Positions 14,001 through 25,297 of a stretch of DNA of 64,000 bases are shown one piece after another. The DNA is from Pleurostoma richardsiae (taxonomy: Eukaryota; Ascomycota; Sordariomycetes; Calosphaeriales; Pleurostomataceae), in assembly GCA_030052745.1 (NCBI GenBank), contig JANBVO010000036.1, forward strand, positions 186,001 to 250,000, given 5' to 3'. The notes below the pieces were generated by a model. That model saw only the letters and a list, made by a program, of their open reading frames with translations, did not search any database and was not told where the DNA came from. The position numbers and the translations under genes are program-made. Positions within the stretch are counted from its first letter, which is position 1. Each line of letters begins with the position of its first letter.

Positions 14001-14779
14001 CTAGCACACAAGGTAGACGTGTAGATCGACATGTATTACAGCCTCGTCCAGCAGTTCTGTTAGCGCCCGTACCTGGTATCTGCCAGCACGGGAACCTAGC
14101 TTCATCTGAAGAACCTATCTGCCCTGCCTAACCCAATTGTTGACAGGAGACCCACCTCCCGAAACCCAGCGCGGCGTGGCAACATGCACAAGCCGGCGAG
14201 GCGGCAGGAAAAGCAGCGTCCGGTGTCCGTCAGGGGCTCAGACTAGGTGCTCAAGCACACCTCAGTATTGGCACGAGGAAAGGTGAGTACGGAGAGAGTG
14301 AGAGAGTAGGTTTTCTTTCCTTCGTGCTACACGTACTACCGTCAAGCGACAGCCCTCCTCCTGATCCGCTGCAATATATAGACACGGCGATCATCAACAG
14401 CCCATGGGCCCCTTCTCAGTTACCGCCAAGCCCTACACATATGCAGGCAGTGCAGTCTTCCATCTCCATCTCCATCTCCATGTGTATATCATCTCATCAA
14501 AAGCACAAGCCTGCAGAAAACGGCGGAAAACCCTGGTATATACCACATCAAGCTGTTTCGCTCCGAGCCGCCCCCATCCCAAGAAACGACAAAAATGTGT
14601 AGAAAGAAGCCAGAGCGGGAAGTGTGCCGTCGAATTAGGCAGCCCCGGGAAGAAAGACAAGAAAACTCCATGCAATGGGCGTCGTGACAAAGGAAAGGGC
14701 TAAATGTGTATGCGTCGGCTGAAAAGTGGTAAAACCCCACCTCCGGCATGGCCAGCAGATATTGCGGCCCACGCCTCAC
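11059..14779. other. Long intergenic between divergent-side ACC promoter and nudE 3' end
   Basis: About 3.7 kb with no supported gene. The ACC promoter and leader should lie at the left end. The 248-codon frame at 11556-12302 and the 130-codon minus frame at 13149-13541 have no family resemblance and low-complexity composition, so I leave them out. A (CATCTC)3 hexanucleotide tract lies at 14461-14480. Confidence 0.5.
14461..14480. repeat. Short CATCTC tandem repeat
   Basis: Three near-perfect copies of CATCTC in tandem downstream of nudE. It is a simple-sequence tract with no evident role. Confidence 0.8.
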
Positions 14780-16727
14780 TCAATACGTCTCACCCAAGTC
14801 TGCAACATCAGTGAGCTTCGATGTCGCAGGCAACTTCGAACTGCCGCCGATCGACTCCCTCAGGGCGCCGCCGCTCGTCCTCCGCCCCACAGCACCTCCG
14901 GTCGTGCCGCCACTCTGCCTACGCGAGCCCGGCATCGGGATGCCGCTTGGCGCTGGTATGCCACTGACGCCACCCTCCGCCTCAAACCGGCTGTACGTAC
15001 CCCTCCGGCTCGGAGTTCGTAGGTCCATACCGCCGCCTTCGGCCAGGATCTCATCGACCTCGGCCGTGCTGTAGCTGACGCTCGCCGAGTGCCCGTGCAC
15101 GCTGCCCCTTAGGCTGCTCCGGCTGACTGGTCTGCCCAGCGGTGTCCGCACACCGCCAAGACTAGTGCGGCTCATGGGTCGCGGAGGCGGCACCATCTCC
15201 CCTGCCCGGTTGTGATCTGTCCGACTCGCCGGCCGCGCGTAGCTCGAGACGCTAGCTCGGCTGCTGGGGCGGCTGATCTCAGACCCGGAATCGGCGATAC
15301 CGCCCGGTCCGCGGTTGGGAAGCGGCCCGAAGGACAACCGGCTCACCCCTGACGTGCTGAGCCGGGGGACATGCTTGCTAGTCGCATTGGGGCCGAAGTG
15401 GTTGTGGTTGTTCTGGGTAGGTGTCGTATCGTCCGGTATGGCGACAGACGCAGACGAGGCTGTCGATCCAACGGTCCGCTTACGGGACCGTATGGTTACG
15501 TTGCCGGAGCTAATGACGGAGGACCGCGGAGAGGCGCGCGGGGGGGTTGATACAGGCGCCGGAAGCTTCGAGCGCGCAGATTGCACACGGGCTTCAAGTC
15601 GCTGCATCTGCGCAGTGAGAGAACGGATATGGGAGAGCGATGTAGACGAGGGAATCTTGTTGCGGGCTGCGGTCGCCTTGGCGACAGTTGATCGTGGAGC
15701 TGGGGTCTTGAATACCGTGCCGGTAGTAGCGGCACGAGCCCCAGGCGCCCTAGAGGTTACGGAGCTGGAGAATTGCTTCGGCTTGGGGGTGATGCTGTGG
15801 TCGGCAGAAGGCAGTCTCGACTTCCGCTGCGTAGTAGATGCCGGGGTCTTTGCAGGCGCCCTCTTAGGCAGAGGCACCGATGTATCCGACATGGGCGGTG
15901 AAGGTGGAGATTGTACCCCGGCAGCCATAGCCTTTTGATCTGGGAGAGAAGGCTCGTCTGGAGGGGTCGTGATCAGAGGTGAGCTGGCCGTCGAGTTGGG
16001 GCTGTGGTCGAAAATCGGGCTCTCCGGGACGGACAGGTCCGTCGAGATGGCGGAAAGGTGACGCTGCTCTTGTTTCTTGATCTTGTCCTGCAGGATCTCG
16101 GCCTCGATCTTGAGGTCGGAGAGTTCTTCCCGTAGTCGCTGCGACTCTATCCGTAGCCGCTCACGCTCCTGCTCGCCCAGCTTGATCTCTTCTTCCATTA
16201 TCACCGCCCTCTCAATCGCCGCGTTATATTTGGATTCCAGGTCCTCGAGGGATGACGTGGTATTTCGGGCCTGGCGCTCATAATCGTCGTTCGCGACCTC
16301 GATATCGCGCAGCTTCATCTGCAGCGTTCGGTTGGTATCTCGAAGCGACGTGATTTCTTTCTCCAGCGCATTCTGCGCCGCATTTGCTTCGGCCTTGGAC
16401 TCCTTGTATTTCCTCTGGAAAACAAAGCACGTCAGTCTTCATATTTCGCGAAGCGTTGCAGTAGCCGCGAATCCCCGGGTCCAAGGATCATACCTTCCAT
16501 TCGTCCACCTCGAAGCCTAGAGCCTCTGCCTTCTCTTTCAGAGACCTCTCTCTTTTCTCCGCCGCGTCGAGGTCCTTTTCCAGCTCTTGTTCGAGCTCTT
16601 GGCTGGAAGCCCGAAAGTCTGCGAGCTCGAGCTCCAGTTGTTCGTACTGACCCTTGTACCAGGACAGCGCATCTTCGGCACTGGTCCCCTCGCTCGGAGG
16701 AGACGATGGTGGCTCACTGTCAGCCAT
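14780..16727 (-). CDS. nudE: NudE nuclear distribution / dynein regulator
   Basis: Two exons, 16494-16727 and 14780-16414, give about 622 residues; the intron (GTATGA...CAG) is in phase and joins FEVDEWK to [14 protein letters not shown]. NudE (Neurospora RO-11) binds LIS1/NudF and dynein and acts in nuclear migration and retrograde transport along microtubules. The N-terminal ~200 residues are one long coiled coil carrying the family signature [32 protein letters not shown] and [19 protein letters not shown]. The remainder is a Ser/Pro/Arg-rich disordered tail (residues ~220-600) with many SR and SxxSR stretches, as in other fungal NudE proteins, ending DLGETY. It is somewhat longer than the Aspergillus protein as I remember it, the difference lying in the tail. 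Confidence 0.95.
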
Positions 16728-18071
16728 GACGATCGTTCAGGGCAGTGCCTGCGGTAGATGTGGACGATGGAAGTAAAATAGCCGAGGCGACGAGGGGCGA
16801 TGGCGAAGGCGCCGCTGAAATGAGGAGAATCGGCTGAAACAATGAATCAAAGGGTGTCGCGCCTCCTGTTAAATGGGGATGCGACCGTTTGCTCGCCGCA
16901 CGGTAGTTGGAGATGACGAACTTCCGCTGTTTCAGTCAGATCAACCCTTCCCGCAGCATCGTTCATGCGGTGGGATGCGTACCGCAAATCTGGCCGGTCG
17001 CGAGGCCTTATTTGATGCCCACAGCCGCCGGGCGGGCGGTGTCGATATTGCCCAACCGCCGATACTGGCCGTTGGCTTTGCCTACCTACCTGTCTTACCT
17101 GGGTGTTGCGCTGCCAGGCTGTCGTGGAGCCGTCGCGATGGCAGGCCGTCGTCGATGTTGATGTCGATGAGATTGGCGCCGCGGCTTCCCTTCCCGCAGT
17201 CATTATGTTGTTCCACATGTCTCCTTGTGTTGGCATGACGCTAAGCCGCTTTCGGATATAGCTGCTGCCACAGGCAACCGCGCCACAAACGGGGGGTCAA
17301 GTACGGGCTACGCCAAAAAGGGTGTCAAAAATGAGCAGGGTGATGTATCTGGTACTATTACGGCTTTCCCAAAATAACATCGGCCGGGAGATCGTAGTTC
17401 ACGTCAACGCCATCTTCTTTCTGGTGTTGTTCTCGAAAATCATATTATCGATAGATGTGAAGATTCCTCCCATAAGAGGGTGAGGACCGGGGAAGCTAGT
17501 CTGTCCCCTCCTGGGGCCCTCTCATTTATGCTCCGCTTTGCGACTTGAGATGAAACGTAAAGCATAAAGAAATTCTAGGAAAATACTTCCTCCTCGTTGA
17601 AAGGGATGTTCTCATGACTCTTCGCACTCAAGGAGCCTCAAAACCGCGCAGAGATCGCCTGCAAAGTCACTGCTGGATGATGCCTCGTGACACCACCCGC
17701 GGTGCCTCTCCTAGCAAGACACATCAACGAGGGGTGCCACCTCCAGTGGCTCCTGCCCTCGGTCGATGGTTTTTCCCGTTGTTAATGTCAAGCTGAACGT
17801 CGTCCCTATCACGAAGGGTGCATATCGCATCTACGGATGAACCCTTGGGATCTGATCTTGCCTCTCAGAAGAAGGGTCCTTGAGGGGTGACCATTAGCTG
17901 TAGGATATCACGAAATGAGCCACAAAGAGGCTGGAAAGAATGCGCATCAGCCTCGAGATCCACGATAATGCCGGCATCGTGACTGGTCAATGATCTTCAG
18001 TCGCCAGCCGTCACTTAAGGTCGAGCAGATCCGGCTTGTTTCGCCGTGCGGCAGTATCGTCGCTTGGCTAA

Positions 18072-18099
18072 GAGCACTCATGCTTGAGCACTCATACTT
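18072..18099. repeat. Tandem 14-base duplication
   Basis: GAGCACTCATGCTT is followed directly by GAGCACTCATACTT, one mismatch. It is isolated in non-coding DNA and has no evident function. Confidence 0.7.
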
Positions 18100-19546
18100 G
18101 ACCTGACTCTTTGGTATTCCAGAAGACGACTTGCACGCCCGTAATTATCCAGGAGAAAAGGGACCCTTTGAGAAGTTTGACCCACCAGTTTTATCAAAGA
18201 ACTGAAGGGAGAATCAAAGCGGCCAACACTGAGTGAAACGATATCCCAAAGAAGCTGGAAGATTCAGCGAGTCGGAAAGGCCTTGTTGCTGGCGACCTTG
18301 TTATCTCCCATCTTGCACCGTCCCGTGTTGCGGTTTTGGCGCGTGATATCAAGGCTGTTTGACAATGCGGAACCGTTACGACGCAGAACAGCATACCGCT
18401 TGTTGGCATGCTTCTTGGCCAACCTAGGTTGAAGAGGAGAACCCGGGAAACTACGGTGACAAGGTTAAAGTCCTCTTATTAATAACGTTCTGTGTCGCAA
18501 GAATTAGGCGCATAGGCGCCTCGACGGTCATCCCACTTCTTCACGTGCTGCTGTTAACCCCCACGTCCCGGAGATGAGGCCGAGATGGCATGTAATCCCG
18601 ATGTGCAAACCAAGATCTGGCTGAGATGGTGGCATGCGATCTTTGGTCCCTTGCTTGGGTGGCCAGGGAGCGGGATGGAACCCGGAAAAGCAATAAAGGT
18701 CCCTTCGATAGATCAAACAAAGCAGATGAACTTGCAGCTCTGCGGTCTCAGCACTTGCGTCAGGTTTTACTTGAGTTTAGCGTAAGGTGTCAAGGCTGTT
18801 TAATCCACTCCAGAGCGCTTTCCCCAGAGTCACGTGCTGAGCTAGCTTTTGGTGCCCTGGCTGTCGGGAACCCCGTGTTCCAGCCGCCGATCAGCCGCCA
18901 GTTAGGCCGTTACATAATCAAATCTGGAAACTTGTACCTCGCTGCTCATGAAAGGTCATCCAACCGTCAAGGGTTCAGAGGCAAAAGGGCAAGGACGACA
19001 GTCCAGTATTTTGATTTCCGCAGTCGCGGTAAATCTAAGGCTGACTGACAACGAAGAAACATCAAACGATCCTGTCTTATTGGGCCATCCTCTGACGGAC
19101 AGGCTTTGCTGACGACAGCTTAGAAATAAGGAGTATGTCTGATTGTGAGGTAAAATGCCCGAGTTTGCTTGAGCGGTATGCGATGTGTGTGGGGCAGTTA
19201 CCGAGAGGATGGTTTGGCTGGTACCTGGACAGAAGTCGCTACCTCTCATAGCCCTAACAGCGGGGTCGGCAGGGCGGCAGCGCGAGGGGGTGGCGGCTAT
19301 CGGTGCCGGAAATCGGGCAGGGTGTCGGCATAACGCAATTTTCTTGCGAGAGCACAAATTGCGCTGGATTGGGCTAAGCAGCCAGTCTAACGTGCCATGG
19401 GACCGGGCAAGGCTCTGGCTAAAGGGACGCCTGGCTTATCTTGACGTTCTAGAGGTACCCTGGGGCAGCGATTTCGCAATCACGGAGCCTGTGTTGGCTG
19501 CCCGATACGGTGAAATTGGCGGGTCTCGGATTGATCCGCCACCTCG

Positions 19547-19556
19547 ATGTCGCCAT
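19547..19556 (+). promoter_or_regulatory. CYS3-like site upstream of sconB
   Basis: ATGTCGCCAT matches 9 of 10 positions of the Neurospora CYS3 bZIP consensus ATGRYRYCAT as I recall it. It lies about 700 bp before the sconB start. scon-2 of Neurospora is CYS3-controlled, which makes the site plausible. A single degenerate match could be chance. Confidence 0.3.
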
Positions 19557-20261
19557 TTCGCCCCTACATCGCACCTCAGCCCTCTGACTCTCATACAAAC
19601 AACCCCGTTGTCGAGCTCCCCGGCGACATACGACGAAACGGCACGACGACCAAACTAATAATTCATCATCGTTTCCTCGCCTGATCCCATCATTCTCATT
19701 CCAGGCCTCCGGACGAGCCGGAGATTTGTCCCTAAAATCTGATTCTCGCTTGCCGTCTTGCTCGCAGGATCCGCCGGTCAGAATTCTGTCACCTCCCCCC
19801 TGGAGCGATATTGCGAGTGGTCGGTCCGGGATTGCGAAATCGACACCCTCTTATTGCGTGTCGACTTCTGCGTGAAGTACCGCCCATCCCTCCTGCCGCA
19901 GCGCATACACCGCTTCCCCGTGTACCAGCAGCGCCCAGAGTACCGAGTACCTTCCTTTGTCTTATATCAGGCGACACAGTCAAGAGGCCAACCACCGTCC
20001 TGCTTTCCTCAGCACGCCATCTTCCGCCTCAACGAGCGGTCCGTGTGCGCGCGCGCAACTGCCATTGCACCACCCCCTTCGCCCAGACTGCGGCCTGCCG
20101 AGACACATCTCTGCCTGTCTCTGCCCCCTCCAATGGCCCAGTGCCGTGCTGCTGGCATCATCTAACCCGAGAGAGCACGCAAGGCCCCACCGCTACTCTA
20201 TCAAGGTTCTCCCAACGAGTCCTAGGGGCTTCTCTCCTCGGGCTCTGACACTGCCCCAGCC

Positions 20262-22776
20262 ATGGACCGCACGCAAACAGCTTTAACTTCGGCCGCCCGT
20301 CGCCCATCCTCCCGCCTTGATGGCGCTCCCTCGCATGCGAATGACGCGCGCGTGAGCCATAACCATACTCATAATCATCACCGCCATGACCTCGCCCACC
20401 ACCACGGCCACGTCTCGACAGCAACGAACTCTCACCTCACTTCCCCACCGCAGACCGACGACGATGAACTAGTCGAGAACGATTCTGACGCTGGTGTCGA
20501 TATCAAGGAGCTGAAGGAGCAAAACTGCGACAACAGACGACCGGAGGAGAACGGCCACCCACGCCTTACCAACATGACACAGTTAGTGAGCAAGACCGTG
20601 ACTCCCTTCCTCAGGGAGCACGTTCCGGGACTGTACGCCCCCGTGTCCAAGATCGAGGCTGTCGAGGGCCACCAGAAGAGGCAGACCGACCCAAACAGCC
20701 GATATTGCTATCGCCACAGCCCCGACTCCAAGTGCCGTCGTGCCGCCGACGAGACGCGAATGGTCATGATCCAGAGCGAGCTGGACAAGCTCTCACCAGC
20801 CGACGCGCAAGCCATCACCACTGTCTGGTCGCTCTTCAGCGCCGCGCCCAGCAAGCACCGCCAGCTAATGCTGCAAGGCGTCATAACGCAGTGCTGCTTT
20901 CCTCAGCTGTCGCTCGTCTCGCGCGAGTGCTCTGATCAGCTCAAGATCGACTTCCTCACCGCCCTTCCTACCGAAATATCCTTCAAGATACTCCAGTATC
21001 TCGATACCGTGTCGCTTTGCAAGGCGGCTCAGGTCAGTCGTCGCTGGCGTGACCTCGCCGACGACGATGTTGTGTGGCACAAGATGTGCGAGCAACACAT
21101 CTCTCGAAAGTGCACGAAGTGTATGTTCTTCACGTGGCTCCTGCAGTCGATAATTCTCCCCTCGATGGAAGCCATACTAATGCCGCGCGTCACAGGTGGT
21201 TGGGGCCTCCCCCTGCTAGAACGGAAACGGTTACGAGATTGGACGCGGCAGCGAGAACTGGCAAAGAGCCAGCGGCAAGATCCGTCTGCTGCTCCACATC
21301 CTTCGCTACCGCCAGTCCTGCCCGCTCCAGATACACCGTCTTCTCCAAAGCGCGATGCCCGTTCTCTCGACTCCGACGACGACCACCAAGCGCCTTCAGG
21401 AAAGCGGCAGTGCGTTACACGTATCAGCAGCTCGGCGAGATGTTCGTCACAGGAGCTCCTCCGGCAGGAGCGCCAGTTCCTACCCTGGAAGATGGTATAC
21501 AGGGACCGCTTTGTGAGTACACATCATCCATATGTCTCTACGGTTGAGTCATGCCATGCTAATCCGCTGCATGTAGAAAGTCGGATCGAACTGGAAGTAC
21601 GGCCGATATAACATGAAGATTTTCCGCGGCCACTCGAATGGCGTGTGCTGCCTCCAGCTATCAAGCGACGACAGTGTTCTCGCCACCGGGTCGTACGACG
21701 CGACGATCAAAATCTGGAGTGTGGAGACGGGCGAAGAGATTCGCACATTGAAGGGCCATACTCGAGGTGTCCGAGCACTCCAGTTCGATGACAACAAACT
21801 CATCAGCGGCTCGCTCGATGCTACTATTCGCATCTGGAATTGGCATACCGGCGAGTGTCTCTCTACGCTACTGAATAGTGCTGGGATCCTCTCAGTCCAC
21901 TTTGATGGGGAGCTGCTGGCGTCAGGGTCTATTGACCACAGCGTCAAGGTTTTCAACTTCGACACCAAGCAGACCTTTTGCCTGAGAGGGCACACGGACT
22001 GGGTCAACCAAGTCAGGTAAGCAGCCACCTCTAGCAAGGCAGCGAATGTGCGATACAAGATGGCTAACTGGCACCACAGGATATGCCCAGAGTCGAGAAC
22101 TGTCTTCAGCGCCAGCGACGATTGTACGGTAAAGGTGTGGGACTTGGACACAAAGCAGTGCATCCGCACATACATCGGACACGTCGGACACGTGCAGCAA
22201 TGCCTGCTCATGCCCGCTACCTACGAGCCGGACGACGAACCGACCGAGGCGAATGACAACACCGACTCCGTTTCCGTCTCCAGTGGCCGAAGCGCCACCG
22301 GCTCCGCTAATGGTAACACGACTACAAACAATCCCGGCGCCGCTCAACAGGAGAATGGGGTAGCAATCGCTCCCGAGGACAACCCCGTCGCCTTCTACGG
22401 CTCTTCGTACGCCGGCGACAACTCCGACAGACCCCTCCCACCGCGCTACATGCTTACGGGGGGGCTTGACTCGACGATCCGGCTGTGGGACGTGCTGACC
22501 GGCAAGTGTCTCAAGACATACTTCGGGCACGTGGAGGGCATTTGGGGGCTGTGCGGCGACAGCATGCGCGTCGTGTCTGGCGCTAACGACGGGATGCTCA
22601 AGATCTGGGATCCGCGCTCGGGCCGGTGCGAGAGGACATTCACGGGCCACACGGGCCCGGTGACGAGCGTGGCACTGACGGACAGCCTCATGGCCAGTGG
22701 GAGCGAGGACGGGGAGGTGCGACTGTATTCGTTCCAGGATGGGAGCGTTCCCGGGGAGGGAACGCCGGGGTTTTGA
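20262..22776 (+). CDS. sconB: SconB/SCON-2/Met30 F-box WD40 sulfur controller
   Basis: Four exons (20262-21120, 21196-21512, 21577-22016, 22080-22776) give about 770 residues. The protein is the substrate receptor of an SCF ubiquitin ligase that represses sulfur assimilation by targeting the bZIP activator (MetR/CYS3/Met4). A conserved SconB block ([25 protein letters not shown]) precedes the F-box ([33 protein letters not shown]) and then [18 protein letters not shown], which is restored by splicing. The WD40 propeller starts at [12 protein letters not shown] and shows repeats such as TIKIW, TIRIW, VKVWDLD and TIRLWDV. The N-terminus has a histidine-rich run near residues 33-49 and the propeller has a ~60-residue Ser/Asn-rich insert, which together explain the extra length. 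The start has a good context (AGCCATGG). Confidence 0.96.
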
Positions 22777-23616
22777 TCATCGAGAGGTCACATGGGTGGC
22801 TCACACCGGAAAGGGGAAATGAGGCGGATATGCCTCCGGTGCTTGGGAGCTTTACCTTCTGCTGGGTTACGATTGCTGTCGTTCATGGTATACCACTAAA
22901 GTTTTTGATGGATGGGTTCTTAGGTATGATCTCACGGCGCATCGGACGGATGGGTTTATTTTGGGCTGGGGTGTCAGGCTTGCTTTGGGGGAGGGAAAGG
23001 GGTAGGGAAATGGGTATTGAGCAACTGCATCTTGGGGGTCCCTCAAAAGCTAGGCTAGAAGGAGGGCTGGCATTTGTGCAATTCATATATAACATACTCA
23101 CGCCATGCTTCCTCATCGTGATTTCAAGGGTTAGATGGGTCAGTCGTTGCTGCAACCTGTATCTTGTGTAAGCCACCACCTTGCCCACGATGCTTACAGG
23201 GCTCGCGTGCTACGCTGATGCCTCATCGTCTGATATGGCGGACGTCGGCGGGCGCGTAGCTTGATACTCTGCTAACGTCAGACGCCACAGTCCTCCTACT
23301 CAGCCGGAAAGGTGTCCAGTGTCGTGTCAGTGGCCTAGCTTGGTGCGGTAGCGGCCGCTTAGATTTGTCGGGCCTTGCCTAGGAGATCCAATAGATAGGC
23401 AGTAGGCTAATTGAATGACCATGTGTTGTTACGAGGTAGTAAGATGCTCTTTGAGGAGGCCTGACGGGCACCACGAAGGGGGCTATATACACCAAGATGT
23501 GCTGCGGGATACTCTGGCTCCGTGATGCTGCTGGCGGTTGTACCTCATTGTGTCCTGGAGCCAAAGCCAGCGAGAGTGAAAGTAAAGGCACTGCATGCCC
23601 GGCCAGCCACAGCACA
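22777..23616. other. Intergenic, promoter of peptide gene
   Basis: The left part holds the sconB 3' flank. A TATATA box at 23484-23489 lies 128-133 bp before the peptide start. An upstream open frame begins with ATG at 23525 and its TGA (23618-23620) overlaps the ATG of the peptide gene. No other gene is supported. Confidence 0.5.
23484..23489 (+). promoter_or_regulatory. Probable TATA box of peptide gene
   Basis: TATATA inside GGCTATATACAC, 128 bp before the proposed ATG at 23617. This placement would put transcription start near 23515, downstream of the alternative in-frame ATG at 23497. Confidence 0.45.
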
Positions 23617-23925
23617 ATGAAGCCATCCAACGCCCTCCTTCCCATTATTTTGGCGATACAAGCAGCCAGTTACCCAATTACCCCTGAGGTAATCGACCGA
23701 GAAGTCGTGAGGGTTACGGATAGGCAGGTAGAGGATCCATATGGGGCATGCGATGGACATTTACATGACTACGATGCGATAACGCCCCTCAAGAAGAGGG
23801 AAGACGTAGGCAAGAGGGACAAGTGGAGATGGTTTCCTTGCTGGTAAGTCCGGGCTGTCTCAAATACAACGACAGGTACCTGCAGCAGAGACTAACCTAT
23901 GATGATGAATAGGGGTTGTGCGTAG
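23617..23925 (+). CDS. Secreted Kex2-processed peptide precursor
   Basis: Two exons, 23617-23843 and 23913-23925, give 79 residues. The intron is textbook (GTAAGT, CTAAC branch site 15-19 bases before TAG), which argues for a real gene although I recognise no homologue. Residues 1-17 look like a signal peptide (ALLPIILAIQAA). An acidic pro-region follows, then LKKR (58-61), the spacer EDVG, KR (66-67), and the C-terminal peptide DKWRWFPCWGCA (68-79). Both KR pairs are typical Kex2 sites, so the predicted product is one Trp-rich dodecapeptide with a CxxC pair. If the intron is retained, the frame stops right after PCW, the same ending as Sordariomycete alpha-pheromones (…GQPCW), but there is no WC…GQ core and only one copy. 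It could be a signalling peptide, a RiPP precursor or a small effector. It may start at the in-frame ATG at 23497, but the shorter form gives the better signal peptide. Confidence 0.6.
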
Positions 23926-24003
23926 TATTCGTGCAGTTGCGATGTGTGAGACCGTACTCAACATTTCTTCGGCTAGACTGTAGAGCAAGATATCCAACCA
24001 TCA

Positions 24004-25206
24004 TCATTGTTCAACCTTATAGACCAGCTTCTCGCCACTAACCGGCCTCATCCACGGCTCCGTCCTCTCCTGTGTCCTTCCCGACACAGGCCCTGAGCCC
24101 AGCAGCGCGAACCCGTCCTGCACGATCTTCTCCAGGCCTCCCGGCATAGGTCTCACAGGATTCGCGCGCAGCCTGCCACCTGCCTCCGAGAGCCACTTGT
24201 AGAACGCCCCTGCGAACGCCCTCTTACTCGGGCTCGTCCTCACCCAGAACTTCTGGTACTGGATGTCGGCGCCCAGGCCCTCCCATACCGCCCCGTAAAT
24301 CGGCTCCCCCAGGCCCTCGGGGACGCCCCCTGTCTCCCAGGCCCCCGCCGCCCGCGATCGCACCACCGCCAGCCTCCCCTTACTGCTGCTGTCGCCTGAG
24401 GCGGGCCGCAGGACCGAGTTCGTCAGCCGCACCGTTGTCCCCTCAGAGATGCAGTCGTAGGCTAAATCCACGCCGCCGCCCCCAGCCAGCTTGCGCACCT
24501 GCGCCGGCCAGTCCGGGGACCGGTAGTCGACCAGGGCGTCGTAGTTGTACGGCTCGGCTTTTAGCATGGGGAAGCGCGCGTGGCTCGCTGTGCCGATGAG
24601 CCTGATAGGGCGGCCGCTGGCGGCGGCGCTGTGCCGCACGAGCTGGGCGGCGTAGAGACCAACGGAGGTAGAGGCGCCGTAGATGAAGAAGACCAGAGGT
24701 CGGGCCTGTTTCGAATCACCGCCCGTCAGGGGCCGAGCGTCGAATTCTTCGCCGTCTTCATGATGCGGCTCCCAAGTGAAGGGAGCGGGTAAACCGAGTC
24801 TGTAGAAGATCGCTTGTGCGGCTGTCAGACCACAGAGGTTGACGGCTGCGGCTTCCTCGAGCGATACGGAGTCGGGGACCTTCCGGACCAGGTCGGCGGG
24901 GCAGACGAGGTACTCGGCGAAAGCACCCGGGCGGTCGTTGACGCTACACGCCCCCTGGAGAAACCCGGCAACACGGTCACCCTTGGAGAAGGTGGTGGTA
25001 CCGCCAGAGGCGACCACTGTGCCGGAAAAGTCACTACCGACGGTGCGCCCTGTACCACCTAGGGGGTGATAGGTATAGAGGGCATCCACGGGGTTAAGGG
25101 CTAACGCTGTGACTTTGACCAAGAGTTCGTCTGACCCTGGGGTTGGACGAGGGATGTCCTGCACTGTTGCAGTCTTGTTCTCTGCATCGAGGATAAGAGC
25201 CTTCAT
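24004..25206 (-). CDS. ToxD-like MDR reductase (enoyl reductase / quinone reductase type)
   Basis: Single exon, about 401 residues. It belongs to the medium-chain dehydrogenase/reductase superfamily, fungal ToxD-like branch, which uses NADPH to reduce activated double bonds or carbonyls. Visible landmarks are the MKALILDAENKTATV start, ALNPVDALYTYHPLGGTGRTVGSDFSG, KGDRVAGF, GAFAEYLV and a Rossmann segment with FFIYGASTSVGLYAAQL. The catalytic zinc ligands of alcohol dehydrogenases are not evident. The frame is open from ATG 25290, but a TATAAAA lies at 25291-25297, directly before that codon, so the ATG at 25206 (context ACAATGAAG) is preferred; it also matches the usual family start. It converges on the peptide gene, 78 bp away. 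Such proteins occur alone or as trans-enoyl reductases of polyketide clusters; no synthase is seen here. Confidence 0.85.
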   Translation of the reverse strand: MKALILDAENKTATVQDIPRPTPGSDELLVKVTALALNPVDALYTYHPLGGTGRTVGSDFSGTVVASGGTTTFSKGDRVAGFLQGACSVNDRPGAFAEYLVCPADLVRKVPDSVSLEEAAAVNLCGLTAAQAIFYRLGLPAPFTWEPHHEDGEEFDARPLTGGDSKQARPLVFFIYGASTSVGLYAAQLVRHSAAASGRPIRLIGTASHARFPMLKAEPYNYDALVDYRSPDWPAQVRKLAGGGGVDLAYDCISEGTTVRLTNSVLRPASGDSSSKGRLAVVRSRAAGAWETGGVPEGLGEPIYGAVWEGLGADIQYQKFWVRTSPSKRAFAGAFYKWLSEAGGRLRANPVRPMPGGLEKIVQDGFALLGSGPVSGRTQERTEPWMRPVSGEKLVYKVEQ

Positions 25207-25290
25207 TGTTCTTAGTTGTTGACCTACTGAGTGAAAGGAGAAGATATTGCCGCCTGTCTCGTGTGCAGCCTTACTGAACTGCCCAACCAT

Positions 25291-25297
25291 TTTTATA
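25291..25297 (-). promoter_or_regulatory. TATA box of MDR reductase
   Basis: TATAAAA on the minus strand, 85-91 bp before the ATG at 25206 and immediately before the ATG at 25290. It makes 25206 the likelier start. Confidence 0.5.

Larger units (their letters stand above)
16728..20261. other. Long intergenic between divergent nudE and sconB
   Basis: About 3.5 kb between two divergently transcribed genes. No gene is supported. The left end should hold the nudE promoter. The last ~700 bp are rich in C and T, as expected for a long sconB leader. A tandem 14-base duplication lies at 18072-18099 and a CYS3-like word at 19547-19556. Confidence 0.5.

Noticed and set aside
18414-18432. GGCCAACCTAGGT shared with about 25858
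   Set aside because: A single 13-base match around a CCTAGG palindrome in two unrelated non-coding regions, without context to give it meaning.
23497-23616. Longer 5' coding start for the peptide gene (ATG 23497)
   Set aside because: It adds 40 residues before the hydrophobic stretch and destroys a well-placed signal peptide; it also lies too close to the TATA box.
25207-25290. 28-residue N-terminal extension of the MDR reductase
   Set aside because: A TATAAAA touches the upstream ATG, so that codon is unlikely to be inside the transcript's coding part; the downstream start fits the family.
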